A DNA stretch of 41,710 bases from Cellulomonas triticagri (lineage in GTDB: Bacteria > Actinomycetota > Actinomycetes > Actinomycetales > Cellulomonadaceae): the NCBI RefSeq assembly GCF_003696205.1, contig NZ_RFFI01000021.1, positions 1 to 41,710 on the forward strand, written 5' to 3'. The notes under the pieces are model-generated. The model saw nothing but the letters and a program-made list of their open reading frames with translations. It was not told where the DNA came from and ran no database searches. The position numbers were made by a program, and so were the translations under genes. Positions 7,101-14,619 of this stretch are shown here, piece after piece (within the stretch, counting starts at the first letter, position 1; the number at the start of each line of letters is the position of its first letter).

Positions 7101-8216
7101 TCACAGGCCCGAGTAGGAGTGCTTCCCGTCGACGAACAGGTTGACCACCGTGAAGTTCGCGAGCACCGCCGCGTACCCGACGTACACGAAGTACGCCGCG
7201 CGCCGCCCGGCCCAGCCGCGGGTGGTGCGCGCGTGCAGGTACGCCGCGTACACGACCCAGGCGATGAAGGTGCCGACCTCCTTGGGGTCCCAGCCCCAGT
7301 AGCGGCCCCACGCCTGCTCGGCCCAGATCGCGCCGCCGATGAGGGTCAGCGTCCACAGCACGAAGCCGATGGCGTTGAGCCGGAACGACAGCGCCTCGAG
7401 GCGCCGGGCGGACGGGACGGTGCGCAGCCACGCGAACGCGGGGCCGGTGACCCGCCAGCGGGCGAGCGAGCGGCGCAGGCCGTCGGCGGTCCGCCACGTC
7501 CCGGTGAGGTGGGAGCGCCCGTTCTCGCGGGAGTCCTGGAGGACCTGGAGGACGGCGGTGGCGAAGGCGACGGTGAAGATGCCGGTCGCGGCGATGGCGA
7601 CGCCCACGTGGATGACCAGCCAGTAGCTCTGCAGGGCGGGCTGGACGGCGTCGGCCTGCACGTAGAACGCGTTGAGGCCGAGGACGAGCGCGAGCACGCC
7701 GATGCCCATGACGACGACCCCGAGGAACGGGATCACGCGGCGGCGCTGCACGACGGCGAGCACGACGGCGGCGACGAACGTGCCGACGAGCGTGTACTCG
7801 TACATGTTGGCGGTGGGCCAGCGACCTGCCGCGACGCCGCGCAGCACGATGCCGGCGAGCAGCAGCACGGCACCGAGGTAGGTGGTGGAGCGGGCGATGC
7901 CGGTGGCCTTGGACGGTCCGGCCGCGCCCTGCTCGTCCTCGGCGGACACGCCCGACGCCTCGGGGCCCGCGTCGGGCGTCGCGGCGACGTCGTCGGCGGG
8001 GACGACGAGCCCACCCGGGCCGCCCGCCCCGACGGTCTCGCGCGCGGCGGCGCGGGCCTGCTTGGCGGCGGCGATCTTCGCCGCGCGGGCCTCGCGGTGC
8101 GCGCGGGACGAGGCGTCCGCGACGCGCGCGAGCGCGGCGGAGTACGCGATGAGCGCGATGGTGAACGCCGTCGCCGCACCCCACACGAGCAGGGTGCTGA
8201 TGTCGCCGAGGGGCAT
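7101..8216 (-). CDS. ccsB: Cytochrome c biogenesis protein CcsB (CcsA-type haem handling)
   Basis: A 371-residue multi-pass membrane protein of the CcsA/CcmC/CcmF haem-handling superfamily. The defining WWD segment is visible as WGRYWGWDPKEVGTFIAWV near the C-terminus, followed by YAAYLHARTTRGWAGRRAAY. With ResB it forms the system II complex that exports haem and attaches it to apocytochrome c outside the membrane. After the first membrane segment there is a cytosolic stretch of about 100 residues, Arg/Ala-rich then acidic and Gly/Pro-rich, before the main membrane core; such insertions occur in actinobacterial CcsB. The ATG at 8216 is 6 bases beyond the resB stop, so it is the last gene of the operon. 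Confidence 0.92.
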   Translation of the reverse strand: MPLGDISTLLVWGAATAFTIALIAYSAALARVADASSRAHREARAAKIAAAKQARAAARETVGAGGPGGLVVPADDVAATPDAGPEASGVSAEDEQGAAGPSKATGIARSTTYLGAVLLLAGIVLRGVAAGRWPTANMYEYTLVGTFVAAVVLAVVQRRRVIPFLGVVVMGIGVLALVLGLNAFYVQADAVQPALQSYWLVIHVGVAIAATGIFTVAFATAVLQVLQDSRENGRSHLTGTWRTADGLRRSLARWRVTGPAFAWLRTVPSARRLEALSFRLNAIGFVLWTLTLIGGAIWAEQAWGRYWGWDPKEVGTFIAWVVYAAYLHARTTRGWAGRRAAYFVYVGYAAVLANFTVVNLFVDGKHSYSGL

Positions 8217-8222
8217 GTCCTT

Positions 8223-9929
8223 CTACCTTCCGGTCCCGCCGGTGCCAGCACCGGACTCGGCCGCGCGGACCCGGTCCATCGCCCGGTCGAGCTCCGCCTG
8301 CAGGCCCACGTCGTCGCCGCGCGCCAGCGCGGCGGCCGTGACCACTGTACGGCGTGAACCGGGACCTTCGTCCTGGTGATCCTCGGCACTGTCACCCGCG
8401 GCGACCTCGGCCGGGCGCAGCCGCAGCCAGATCCGTCGGCGCGGCACGAACAGCGACGTCGCCAGCCCGGCGAAGGCCAGCAGCGCGAACACCAGCACCC
8501 AGGTCAGCGACGGGTCGTGCCGCAGGTCGAGCGCCGCGAACCGCGGCAGCGCGTCGAACGTGAGCGTCCCCAGGCCGTCGGGCAGGTCGACGGTCTCCCC
8601 CGGCGCCAGGTACAGCGTCACCGGTCGGCCGTCGGCGTCGAGCGCCTGGGTGAGCCCGCTCTGGTCGAGCTGGTAGACGTTCTGCGGGATGCCGTCGTCG
8701 AGCCCGAGGTCACCGGTCCACACGGCCAGCGCGAGCAGCGGCGCGGTGGGCTGCGGGTCGACGGAGCGCCAGATCTGGTCGGACACCTGCTCGGCGGTCG
8801 GCAGCAGCACGCCCTGCAGGCCGATCTGCGGGCCGCTGGTCACGTCGGGCACCTTGATGACGCCCTGCGAGGTGTAGACGGTGTCCTGCGGGATGAACGG
8901 GACGGCGCCGGCGAAGGTGACGTTCCCGTCGGCGTCGCGGACGGTGACCTGCGGGGCGTAGCCGTTGCCCTGCAGGTAGATCTTCGCGCCGCCGGTCTCG
9001 ATGGGCTGGTTGACCTTGATCTGCGATGCGACCGGGTCCTGCCCCGGCTCGGTGAGGGTGATGTGGGCGGTGAAGTCCCGGGACTGGAGGGTCACGGGAT
9101 CGAACTCAGACTCGAAGGAGTCGAGCCCCAGGGCGAACGGCACCAGCGAGGAGGCGCTGAACCCCGCACCGGCCTCGAAGGTGTCGTAGTCGGTCTGGGT
9201 GTTCGCGAACGCGCGGCCCTCCACGACGATGGCCTGCCCGCGGTAGTGCAGCAGCTGCCCGGTGGCGACGGCCACGAGCAGCCCCACGAGCGCGAGGTGG
9301 AACACGAGGTTGCCGGTCTCGCGCAGGTAGCCGCGCTCGGCGGCGACGCTCCACACCCCGCGGCCCTCGTCGCGGACGTCGACCCGGAACCGGGGCAGCC
9401 ACCGCGACCCGCGCACCGCGTCGGCGGCGCGCCGCGCGACCTGCTCCGGGGTGCCGGGGACCTCGAGCGACGCCTTCGCGGGGAACCGGTCGAAGCGGCG
9501 CGGCGCGCGCGGCGGGCGACCGCGCACTGCCCGCAGGTGGGTGCGGCTGCGCGGCAGGATGCACCCGACCAGCGAGACGAACAGCAGCAGGTAGATCGCC
9601 GAGAACCAGATCGACGCGTACACGTCGAAGAACCCGAGGCGCTGCAGCAGCGGCCCGAGGTCCGGGTGGTCGGTCAGGTAGGTGGCGACCTGCTCGGGCT
9701 GCTGGGACTGCTGCGGGAAGACGGTGCCGGGGACGGCCGCGACGGCGAGCAGCATGAGCAGCAGCAGCGCGACGCGCATCGAGGTGAGCTGCCGCCACGC
9801 CCAGCGCAGCCAGCCGACGACGCCGAGCGCGGGCAGCTGGGGCGACGCGGGCGCGGCGCCCTCGCCGTCGGGCGCCTGGCCGGAGGCGAGGGCGTTGTCG
9901 AGCCCCTCGGGGGTGTACTCGCGGGTCAC
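8223..9929 (-). CDS. resB: Cytochrome c biogenesis protein ResB (Ccs1)
   Basis: A 568-residue GTG-started protein. After a short hydrophilic N-terminus come TM1 (QLTSMRVALLLLMLLAVAAV, about 48-67) with PGTVFPQQSQQPEQV following, TM2 with IYLLLFVSLVGCILPRS, and TM3 within LVFHLALVGLLVAVATGQLL. A large extracytoplasmic domain (about 235-470) precedes a final membrane segment WVLVFALLAFAGLATSLFV and a cytosolic tail. This is the ResB/Ccs1 layout. The protein partners CcsB and holds apocytochrome c during haem attachment. Its GTG begins one base after the ccdA stop, implying coupled translation. Length and order match the family. Confidence 0.92.
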   Translation of the reverse strand: MTREYTPEGLDNALASGQAPDGEGAAPASPQLPALGVVGWLRWAWRQLTSMRVALLLLMLLAVAAVPGTVFPQQSQQPEQVATYLTDHPDLGPLLQRLGFFDVYASIWFSAIYLLLFVSLVGCILPRSRTHLRAVRGRPPRAPRRFDRFPAKASLEVPGTPEQVARRAADAVRGSRWLPRFRVDVRDEGRGVWSVAAERGYLRETGNLVFHLALVGLLVAVATGQLLHYRGQAIVVEGRAFANTQTDYDTFEAGAGFSASSLVPFALGLDSFESEFDPVTLQSRDFTAHITLTEPGQDPVASQIKVNQPIETGGAKIYLQGNGYAPQVTVRDADGNVTFAGAVPFIPQDTVYTSQGVIKVPDVTSGPQIGLQGVLLPTAEQVSDQIWRSVDPQPTAPLLALAVWTGDLGLDDGIPQNVYQLDQSGLTQALDADGRPVTLYLAPGETVDLPDGLGTLTFDALPRFAALDLRHDPSLTWVLVFALLAFAGLATSLFVPRRRIWLRLRPAEVAAGDSAEDHQDEGPGSRRTVVTAAALARGDDVGLQAELDRAMDRVRAAESGAGTGGTGR

Positions 9930-9930
9930 G

Positions 9931-10818
9931 TCACACCGCCGGGACGAAGGGCTGGGAGTCGGTCAGCAGGCCCTGCAGCCAGTTGGCCCAGTCGGCCCAC
10001 AGGCCGGTGACCATGGCGACGCCGAGCAGGAGCAGCAGCGCACCGCCGGTGCGCATGACGGCGAGCCGGTGCCGGCCCAGCCAGTCCAGCGCGCGCCGGG
10101 ACCTCTGCAGCCCGAGGGCGACGAGGACGAACGGCAGGCCGAGCCCGACGCAGAACGCCAGCGCGAGCAGCGCGCCGCGCCCGGCGGAGCCGCCGTCGAG
10201 GGAGAGCAGCAGGATCGCCGCGAGGGTCGGTCCGATGCAGGGCGTCCAGCCGATGCCGAAGGTCACGCCGAGCACGGGCGCGCCCCACAGCCCCGCGCGG
10301 GGGGCCAGGACGGTGCGGCGGTCCTGCTGGAGGAACGGCACGAGCCCGAGGAACGCGAGGCCCATGACGACGGTGAGCAGGCCGAGCACCCGGGTGACCG
10401 GGTCCTGCCAGCGCAGCAGGAACGACCCGAGGCTGCCCGCGAGCGAGCCGTAGGCGAGGAAGACGGCGGTGAACCCGGCGACGAACAGCAGCACGCCGAG
10501 CACGACGCGACCGCGCGGGGCGGGCTGCTCCGCCGCGTCGGCGCCGCCCAGCGTGGGCTGGGCCGGGAGGTGCGCGGCCAGGTCCAGCGCGGGTGCGGCA
10601 CCGTCCGGCGCGGCCGTCACGGGCACGCGCACGCGCGAGCGACCCGGGGCCGAGGCGGCGGACATGCCGCCGAGGTAGCCGACGTACCCGGGCACGAGCG
10701 GCAGCACGCAGGGCGACGCGAACGACACCAGCCCGGCGAGCACGGCGACGGGGACGGCCGCGAGCAGCGACCCGGAGGTCGCCGCGCGGGCGAAGGCGTC
10801 CCCGACGTCGGCGAGCAT
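9931..10818 (-). CDS. ccdA: CcdA/DsbD-type thiol-disulfide membrane transporter
   Basis: A 295-residue polytopic protein that passes electrons across the membrane to reduce extracytoplasmic thioredoxins. The two redox cysteines lie in LVSFASPCVLPLVPGYVGYLGG (near the N-terminus) and FGIGWTPCIGPTLAAILLL. About six hydrophobic segments are visible, with an Ala/Pro-rich cytosolic insert (about 57-95) between the first two blocks. The open frame is longer upstream, but the ATG at 10818 is chosen because it overlaps the tlpA stop by one base (TGATG). It sits between tlpA and resB, exactly where a reductant supplier for haem ligation is expected. Confidence 0.93.
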   Translation of the reverse strand: MLADVGDAFARAATSGSLLAAVPVAVLAGLVSFASPCVLPLVPGYVGYLGGMSAASAPGRSRVRVPVTAAPDGAAPALDLAAHLPAQPTLGGADAAEQPAPRGRVVLGVLLFVAGFTAVFLAYGSLAGSLGSFLLRWQDPVTRVLGLLTVVMGLAFLGLVPFLQQDRRTVLAPRAGLWGAPVLGVTFGIGWTPCIGPTLAAILLLSLDGGSAGRGALLALAFCVGLGLPFVLVALGLQRSRRALDWLGRHRLAVMRTGGALLLLLGVAMVTGLWADWANWLQGLLTDSQPFVPAV

Positions 10819-11459
10819 CACGCGCCGGCCCCGCCGACCGCCGTGCCCGTCCCGTCCTCGGCCAGCACCTCGTCGATCAGGGCGCGCAGCGTCGAGCCCT
10901 CGGCGAGCCCGACGATGCGGGCGGCGACCTTGCCGTCCCGGTCCAGGACGACGGTGGTCGGCGTGGCCTGGATCGGCACGATGCCCTGCAGCGCGGCGAT
11001 GGCGTGCTTGTCCCGGTCGTCGATGCTCGGGTACGGGACGTCGAACGTCTGCTGGAACGGCTCCGCCGCCCCGGCGTCGTCCACCCCGTTGATGCCGAGC
11101 AGGTGCACGCCCGCGTCGGCGTACTCGTTCGCGATGTCGACGAGGTCGGGCGCCTCCTCCCGGCACGGCGGGCACGCCGCGTACCAGGTGTTGAGGACGA
11201 CGACGTCGCCCCGCCAGTCGGCGACGTCGACGGGCTGGCCCGCGTAGTCGGTACCGGCGACCTCGACGGGTCCCTGCCGGTCGTCGGCGGCCCACTGGGT
11301 GAACGAGCCGTCCCCGGAGACGTAGCCCTGGTCGGCGACGTCGTCGGTGCCCGTGGTGCTGCCGCCGTCGGAGCAGGCGGTCAGGGCCAGGGCGGCGCCG
11401 AGCGCGACGGCGGCAGCCGCGAACCGGCGGCCCCGTCGCCCCGCCCGGTCGCGGGTCAC
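10818..11459 (-). CDS. TlpA/ResA-like thioredoxin lipoprotein
   Basis: A 213-residue exported thioredoxin. From the GTG at 11459 it has an Arg-rich n-region, a hydrophobic core and the lipobox LALTAC (Cys 29), so it is probably lipid-anchored outside. The redox motif is TWYAACPPCREEAP, with C-P-P-C at 96-99. GINGVDDAGAAEPFQQTF and the cis-Pro region IQATPTTVVLDRDGKVAARIVG follow, as in TlpA/ResA/DsbE proteins that reduce apocytochrome c cysteines. The frame is open further upstream, but this GTG overlaps the upstream gene's TGA in a GTGA tetranucleotide, typical of coupled genes. CcdA next to it is the likely electron donor. Confidence 0.92.
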   Translation of the reverse strand: MTRDRAGRRGRRFAAAAVALGAALALTACSDGGSTTGTDDVADQGYVSGDGSFTQWAADDRQGPVEVAGTDYAGQPVDVADWRGDVVVLNTWYAACPPCREEAPDLVDIANEYADAGVHLLGINGVDDAGAAEPFQQTFDVPYPSIDDRDKHAIAALQGIVPIQATPTTVVLDRDGKVAARIVGLAEGSTLRALIDEVLAEDGTGTAVGGAGA

Positions 11460-12112
11460 GCGCCCGCCACGGCGGACGCGCCGGGGAGCAGGTCGGCGGC
11501 GGGCTCGGTGTAGGAGATCCGCACGAGGCGGTCGTCCTCGTAGACGAGGCTGGTCAGCGACGCCAGCGAGCACTGCCGGCGGCGCGGGTCGTGCCACAGG
11601 CGGCGGTCCTCCAGCGCGAGCCGGGTGACCCAGATGGGCAGCTGGTGGGCGACGAGCACGGCCTCGTGGCCGCGCGCGGCGTCACGGGCGCGGTCGACGA
11701 CGCCGAGGACGCGCGCGACCTGCTGGCGGTACGGCTCGCCCCAGGACGGACGGAACGGGTTGACCAGCAGCGGCCAGTGCCGCGGGTGCCGCAGGGAGCC
11801 GTCGCCGACGCCGAAGGTCAGCCCCTGGAACCGGTTCTCGGCCTCGAGCAGGCCCTCGTCGGTGGTGACGGGCAGGTCGAACGCCGCGGCGATGGGCGCC
11901 ATCGTCTCCTGCGCGCGCTGCAGCGGGGAGGCGAACAGCGCGACGACGTCACGCCGGGGCGCGTCGAGGCCCCCCGACAGGTGCGCGGCGACGCGGTCGG
12001 CCATCTGCACGCCGCGGTCGGAGAGGTGGTAGCCGGGCAGCCGTCCGTAGAGCACGCCCTCGGGGTTGTGCACCTCGCCGTGCCGCATCAGGTGGATCGT
12101 GGTCGAGACCAT
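11456..12112 (-). CDS. Histidine phosphatase (phosphoglycerate-mutase superfamily)
   Basis: A 218-residue cytosolic protein. The phosphate-accepting His is in IHLMRHGEVHNPEG (H11), with LSDRGVQMADRVAAHL next and ALFASPLQRAQETM carrying the supporting Arg. A Glu-containing LLEAENRFQGLTFG follows, and the second catalytic His is in AVLVAHQLPIWVTRLAL. Substrate cannot be told from sequence; both small-molecule phosphatases and cofactor-dependent mutases share this fold. It is the first gene of the string into tlpA-ccdA-resB-ccsB, a placement common in actinobacteria, though its link to cytochrome maturation is unknown. The ATG at 12112 gives the family's usual N-terminus; an in-frame upstream start would add only unrelated sequence. 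Confidence 0.88.
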   Translation of the reverse strand: MVSTTIHLMRHGEVHNPEGVLYGRLPGYHLSDRGVQMADRVAAHLSGGLDAPRRDVVALFASPLQRAQETMAPIAAAFDLPVTTDEGLLEAENRFQGLTFGVGDGSLRHPRHWPLLVNPFRPSWGEPYRQQVARVLGVVDRARDAARGHEAVLVAHQLPIWVTRLALEDRRLWHDPRRRQCSLASLTSLVYEDDRLVRISYTEPAADLLPGASAVAGA

Positions 12113-12206
12113 GGGGCCAGTCTCGCAAACCCTGCTGGGTGATCGGGCCACGCCTGGGGACGACCGGGTCACAGCACCTGCGCGACGGGCGTCGCAGGGT
12201 GGGCGG

Positions 12207-12743
12207 TCAGCGCCCCTCGGCCTCGGCGACCGCCGCCGCGCACCCGGTCTGCAGCGCGGCGCCGACGGCGAGCATGGCCTCGCCGAGCGCCTGGAGCTGC
12301 ACGGGGGTGAGCACGTCGACCAGGTGGGCGCGCACGGACTCGACGTGCGCGGGGGCGGCGTCCACGAGCCGGCGCCAGCCGTGCTCGGTCATGGTGCAGT
12401 TCACGCCGCGCGCGTCCTCCAGGCAGGGGGCGCGCTCGACCAGGCCCGCGGACTCCATCCGGCGGACGGTGTGGGTGAGGCGGCTGCGCGAGTGGGCGAG
12501 CTCACCGGCGAGCTCGGACATCCGCAGCGTGCGCCCCGGGGCCTCGGAGAGCCGGACGAGCACCTCGTACTCCCCCAGCGACAGCCCGGAGTCCTGCTCG
12601 AGCTCGTGCGCGAGGACGTCCAGGAGCCGGGCGGTGCCGTCCCGCCACGCGCGCCAGGCGCGCTGCTCGTCGGCGGACAGCCAGCGCACGTCGTCGTGGG
12701 CTCGCGGCTCCCGCAGCCCGTCGGTGCTCGTCGTGGCGGCCAT
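12207..12743 (-). CDS. MarR-family transcriptional regulator
   Basis: A 178-residue winged-helix regulator. LRMSELAGELAHSRSRLTHTVRRMESAGLVERAPCLEDARG covers the recognition helix and wing of MarR proteins, flanked by dimerisation helices (LLDVLAHELEQDSGLSLGEYEVLVRL and the C-terminal AHLVDVLTPVQLQALGEAM). The open frame runs to 12893, but the ATG at 12743 is preferred: GGAGGA sits 8 bases before it, and the longer form would run into the operator region. It is divergent from yceI. Regulators of this type often repress themselves and the divergent gene through the palindromes between them. A Cys in the wing region (APCLEDARG) could be redox-sensitive, which is speculation. Confidence 0.9.
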   Translation of the reverse strand: MAATTSTDGLREPRAHDDVRWLSADEQRAWRAWRDGTARLLDVLAHELEQDSGLSLGEYEVLVRLSEAPGRTLRMSELAGELAHSRSRLTHTVRRMESAGLVERAPCLEDARGVNCTMTEHGWRRLVDAAPAHVESVRAHLVDVLTPVQLQALGEAMLAVGAALQTGCAAAVAEAEGR

Positions 12744-12856
12744 GGCCGTCCTCCTCCCGGTGCGCTGCCGTCCGGGCAGCCGTCGTCGCGACGCGGTCTG
12801 CGGCTGTGACGTCGGTCGCTCATCGTCCCACAGCGCTTGCGCCGCTCCGGACACTG

Positions 12857-12885
12857 TAGTAGAAATCTCAACTAACCGCAGTTGA
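12857..12885. promoter_or_regulatory. MarR-type operator palindromes between marR and yceI
   Basis: Two overlapping inverted repeats are seen. TAGTAGAAATCTCAACTA (12857-12874) is palindromic in its arms except for one pair. TCAACT (12868-12873) with AGTTGA (12880-12885) is perfect around a 6-base centre. A further TTCAACTT follows at 12889. This AT-rich cluster stands out in a GC-rich region and lies about 30 bases before the yceI ATG. Binding by the adjacent MarR protein is inferred. Confidence 0.65.
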
Positions 12886-12913
12886 CGCTTCAACTTCTCG
12901 CAGGAGGCACCAC

Positions 12914-13471
12914 ATGTCGACCACCACGCTCCCCACCGCCCTCACCGCCGGCACCTGGGCGATCGACCCCTCGCACACCGAGGCGTCCTTCACGGTCCGT
13001 CACGCGGGCATCTCCAAGGTCCGCGGCACCGTCGCGGTGACCTCCGGCACCATCACGGTCGCCGAGGACCTGACCCTCTCCTCCGTCACCGCGGCGCTCG
13101 ACCCGTCGACCATCGCCACCGGCGACGCGAACCGCGACGGCCACCTCAAGGGCTCCACCGACTTCTTCGACCTGGAGAAGTTCGGCGAGTGGACCTTCGC
13201 CTCGACCTCGGTCGCCACGGACGGCGAGGACTACGTCGTGACCGGCGACCTCACCATCAACGGCGTGACCAAGTCCGTCGAGCTGGCCACCGAGTTCGGC
13301 GGCGCGGCGGTGGACCCGTTCGGCAACCAGCGCGCGGGCTTCTCCGCCTCGGTGACGATCTCCCGCAAGGAGTTCGGCATCACCTGGAACGCGGCCCTCG
13401 AGGCCGGCGGCGTCCTGGTGTCCGACAAGGTCGTCATCAACCTCGAGGTCTCGGCCATCAAGCAGGCCTGA
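12914..13471 (+). CDS. YceI-family lipid-binding-type protein
   Basis: A 185-residue protein with the YceI hallmark start (GTWAIDPSHTEASFTVRHAG, about 13-32), then SKVRGTVAVTSGTITVAEDL, GDANRDGHLKGSTDFFDLEKFGEWTF, LTINGVTKSVELATEFGG and SRKEFGITWNAALEAGGVLVSDKV. YceI proteins form a lipocalin-like beta barrel that binds a long isoprenoid or other amphiphile. This one has no signal peptide, so it is probably cytosolic. The start is supported by AGGAGG 8 bases upstream. It is divergently paired with a MarR regulator and is likely induced when that repressor is released. The ligand and physiological role are unknown; a tie to polyprenyl quinones made by the nearby men genes is conceivable but unsupported. 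Confidence 0.93.
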   Translation: MSTTTLPTALTAGTWAIDPSHTEASFTVRHAGISKVRGTVAVTSGTITVAEDLTLSSVTAALDPSTIATGDANRDGHLKGSTDFFDLEKFGEWTFASTSVATDGEDYVVTGDLTINGVTKSVELATEFGGAAVDPFGNQRAGFSASVTISRKEFGITWNAALEAGGVLVSDKVVINLEVSAIKQA

Positions 13472-13478
13472 CCTCCCC

Positions 13479-13498
13479 GGCGCCCCCTCGGGGGCGCC
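13479..13498. terminator. GC-rich hairpin after yceI
   Basis: GGCGCCCC (13479-13486) and GGGGCGCC (13491-13498) form an 8-base-pair hairpin with a 4-base loop starting 8 bases after the yceI stop. It has no T-run, as is usual for very GC-rich genomes, and is the first of two stems before the convergent rex gene. Confidence 0.6.
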
Positions 13499-13508
13499 AC
13501 CCGGACCG

Positions 13509-13548
13509 AAGGGCCCGGTCGCGCACCCCCTGCCGCGACCGGGCCCTT
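13509..13548. terminator. Strong bidirectional terminator between yceI and rex
   Basis: AAGGGCCCGGTCGCG (13509-13523) and CGCGACCGGGCCCTT (13534-13548) form a perfect 15-base-pair stem with a 10-base loop. The flanking A's and T's give a short U-tract on both strands (CCTTCT one way, CCTTCG the other). It is well placed to end both the plus-strand yceI and minus-strand rex transcripts. Confidence 0.85.
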
Positions 13549-13580
13549 CTCCGTGCCCGGGCACCGCGGCGTCGACGACC

Positions 13581-14264
13581 TCAGGCCGTCGGGTCGGGGA
13601 CGGGCTCGACGCTCTCGACGGGAGCGGCCGGCGCCCCGGCACGCTGCCGGGCGTGGAACCCGAGGATCTGCAGCTCGGAGCCGAGGTCGACCTCCCGGAC
13701 GTCCACCCCGTCCGGCACCCGCACCGTGCGCGCGGCGAAGTTGAGGACGCCCGTGACCCCCGCGGCGACCAGGCGGTCCGTCGTGGCCTGCGCGACCGAG
13801 GCGGGCGTCGCGACGACCGCGATGCTCGCGTCCGCCGCGGTGACGACGTCCTCCAGGTGCGCGACGTCCTGCACCGCGTGCCCGCCGACCGTCGTGCCGA
13901 TCACCTCGGGGTCCGCGTCGAACAGGCCGACCAGCACGAACCCGCGGTCGGAGAAGCCCGTGTAGGTGGCGAGGGCGTGCCCCAGGTTGCCGATGCCGAT
14001 GATGACGAACCGGCGCTCCTCGGTCATGCCGAGGGCCTGGGCGATCTGCTTGCGCAGGTGGTCGACCTCGTAGCCGACGCCGCGGCGTCCGCCCGCACCC
14101 AGGTACGACAGGTCCTTGCGCAGCTGCGCGGGCGAGGCTCCCACGAGCTCGGCGAGCTGCTCCGAGGAGGTCGTCAGGACGCCCTCCGACGCGAGACCGC
14201 CGAGGGAGCGCAGGTATCCCGGCAGACGGGCGACGGTGGTCGGCGGCAGGGCTCGCACCTGCAC
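13581..14264 (-). CDS. rex: Redox-sensing transcriptional repressor Rex
   Basis: A 227-residue GTG-started repressor that senses the NADH/NAD+ ratio. The N-terminal winged helix is visible as LPPTTVARLPGYLRSLGGL and TSSEQLAELVGASPAQLRKDLSYLGAGGRRGVGYEV. The Rossmann NAD(H) domain begins FVIIGIGNLGHALA, followed by GLFDADPEVIG, IAVVATPASVAQATTDRLVAAGVTGVLNFA and the C-terminal domain-swap helix region. In actinobacteria Rex controls respiratory genes, which fits a window with menaquinone and cytochrome c genes. I found no clear Rex operator (TTGTGAA-type palindrome) in this window. It lies 3 bases downstream of the glutaredoxin-like gene's stop, so the two are probably co-transcribed. Confidence 0.95.
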   Translation of the reverse strand: MQVRALPPTTVARLPGYLRSLGGLASEGVLTTSSEQLAELVGASPAQLRKDLSYLGAGGRRGVGYEVDHLRKQIAQALGMTEERRFVIIGIGNLGHALATYTGFSDRGFVLVGLFDADPEVIGTTVGGHAVQDVAHLEDVVTAADASIAVVATPASVAQATTDRLVAAGVTGVLNFAARTVRVPDGVDVREVDLGSELQILGFHARQRAGAPAAPVESVEPVPDPTA

Positions 14265-14267
14265 AGA

Positions 14268-14585
14268 CTAGGCGCTCGGCGCGCCCCTCAGGGCCCCGGC
14301 GAGCACGAACGGGTGGATCTCCCAGAACCCGACCCGCTCCCCGTCGACCTCCACGACCGGCAGCAGCTCCCCGTAGGCGGCGGCGAGGGACCGCCCGTCG
14401 GGGGCCGTCCCGCCCGCGTCGACGTCGACCTCGCGCCACCCGGCGCCCTGCTCCGCGGCGACCCGCGCGACCACCTCCCGCGCCTGGTCGCACAGGTGGC
14501 AGCCCGCACGGACGTACAGCGTGACCCGCGCGTCCGCGTCGCCGGGCCCCGTCGACGGGGGCGGTGGGGGTGTGGTGGTCGGCAC
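14268..14585 (-). CDS. Glutaredoxin-like (DUF836) protein
   Basis: A 105-residue thioredoxin-fold protein. A disordered Pro/Thr-rich start precedes VTLYVRAGCHLCDQAREVVARV, with the C-x-x-C motif CHLC at about 29-32. WREVDVDAG, then LLPVVEVDGERVGFWEIHPFVLAGAL (cis-Pro and C-terminal helix) follow. This matches the glutaredoxin-like DUF836 family usually found beside rex or HAD genes in actinobacteria. It starts at GTG 14585, 34 bases from the divergent HAD gene's start, and its TAG is 3 bases before rex. It probably acts as a cytosolic thiol-disulfide protein; the partner is unknown. Its company with rex suggests a redox-homeostasis unit. Confidence 0.85.
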   Translation of the reverse strand: MPTTTPPPPPSTGPGDADARVTLYVRAGCHLCDQAREVVARVAAEQGAGWREVDVDAGGTAPDGRSLAAAYGELLPVVEVDGERVGFWEIHPFVLAGALRGAPSA

Positions 14586-14619
14586 GGCACGAGCCTAGGC
14601 AGATGACTACAGTGGCGGC

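Noticed and set aside
9931..11295. A long version of CcdA with about 160 extra N-terminal residues.
   Set aside because: The extra part is an out-of-frame reading of the TlpA gene; the ATG at 10818 overlaps the tlpA stop as expected for coupled genes.
12182..12195. Small hairpin GCGAC-GGGC-GTCGC between marR and the phosphatase gene.
   Set aside because: A 5-base-pair stem without a T-run is too weak to call a terminator here.
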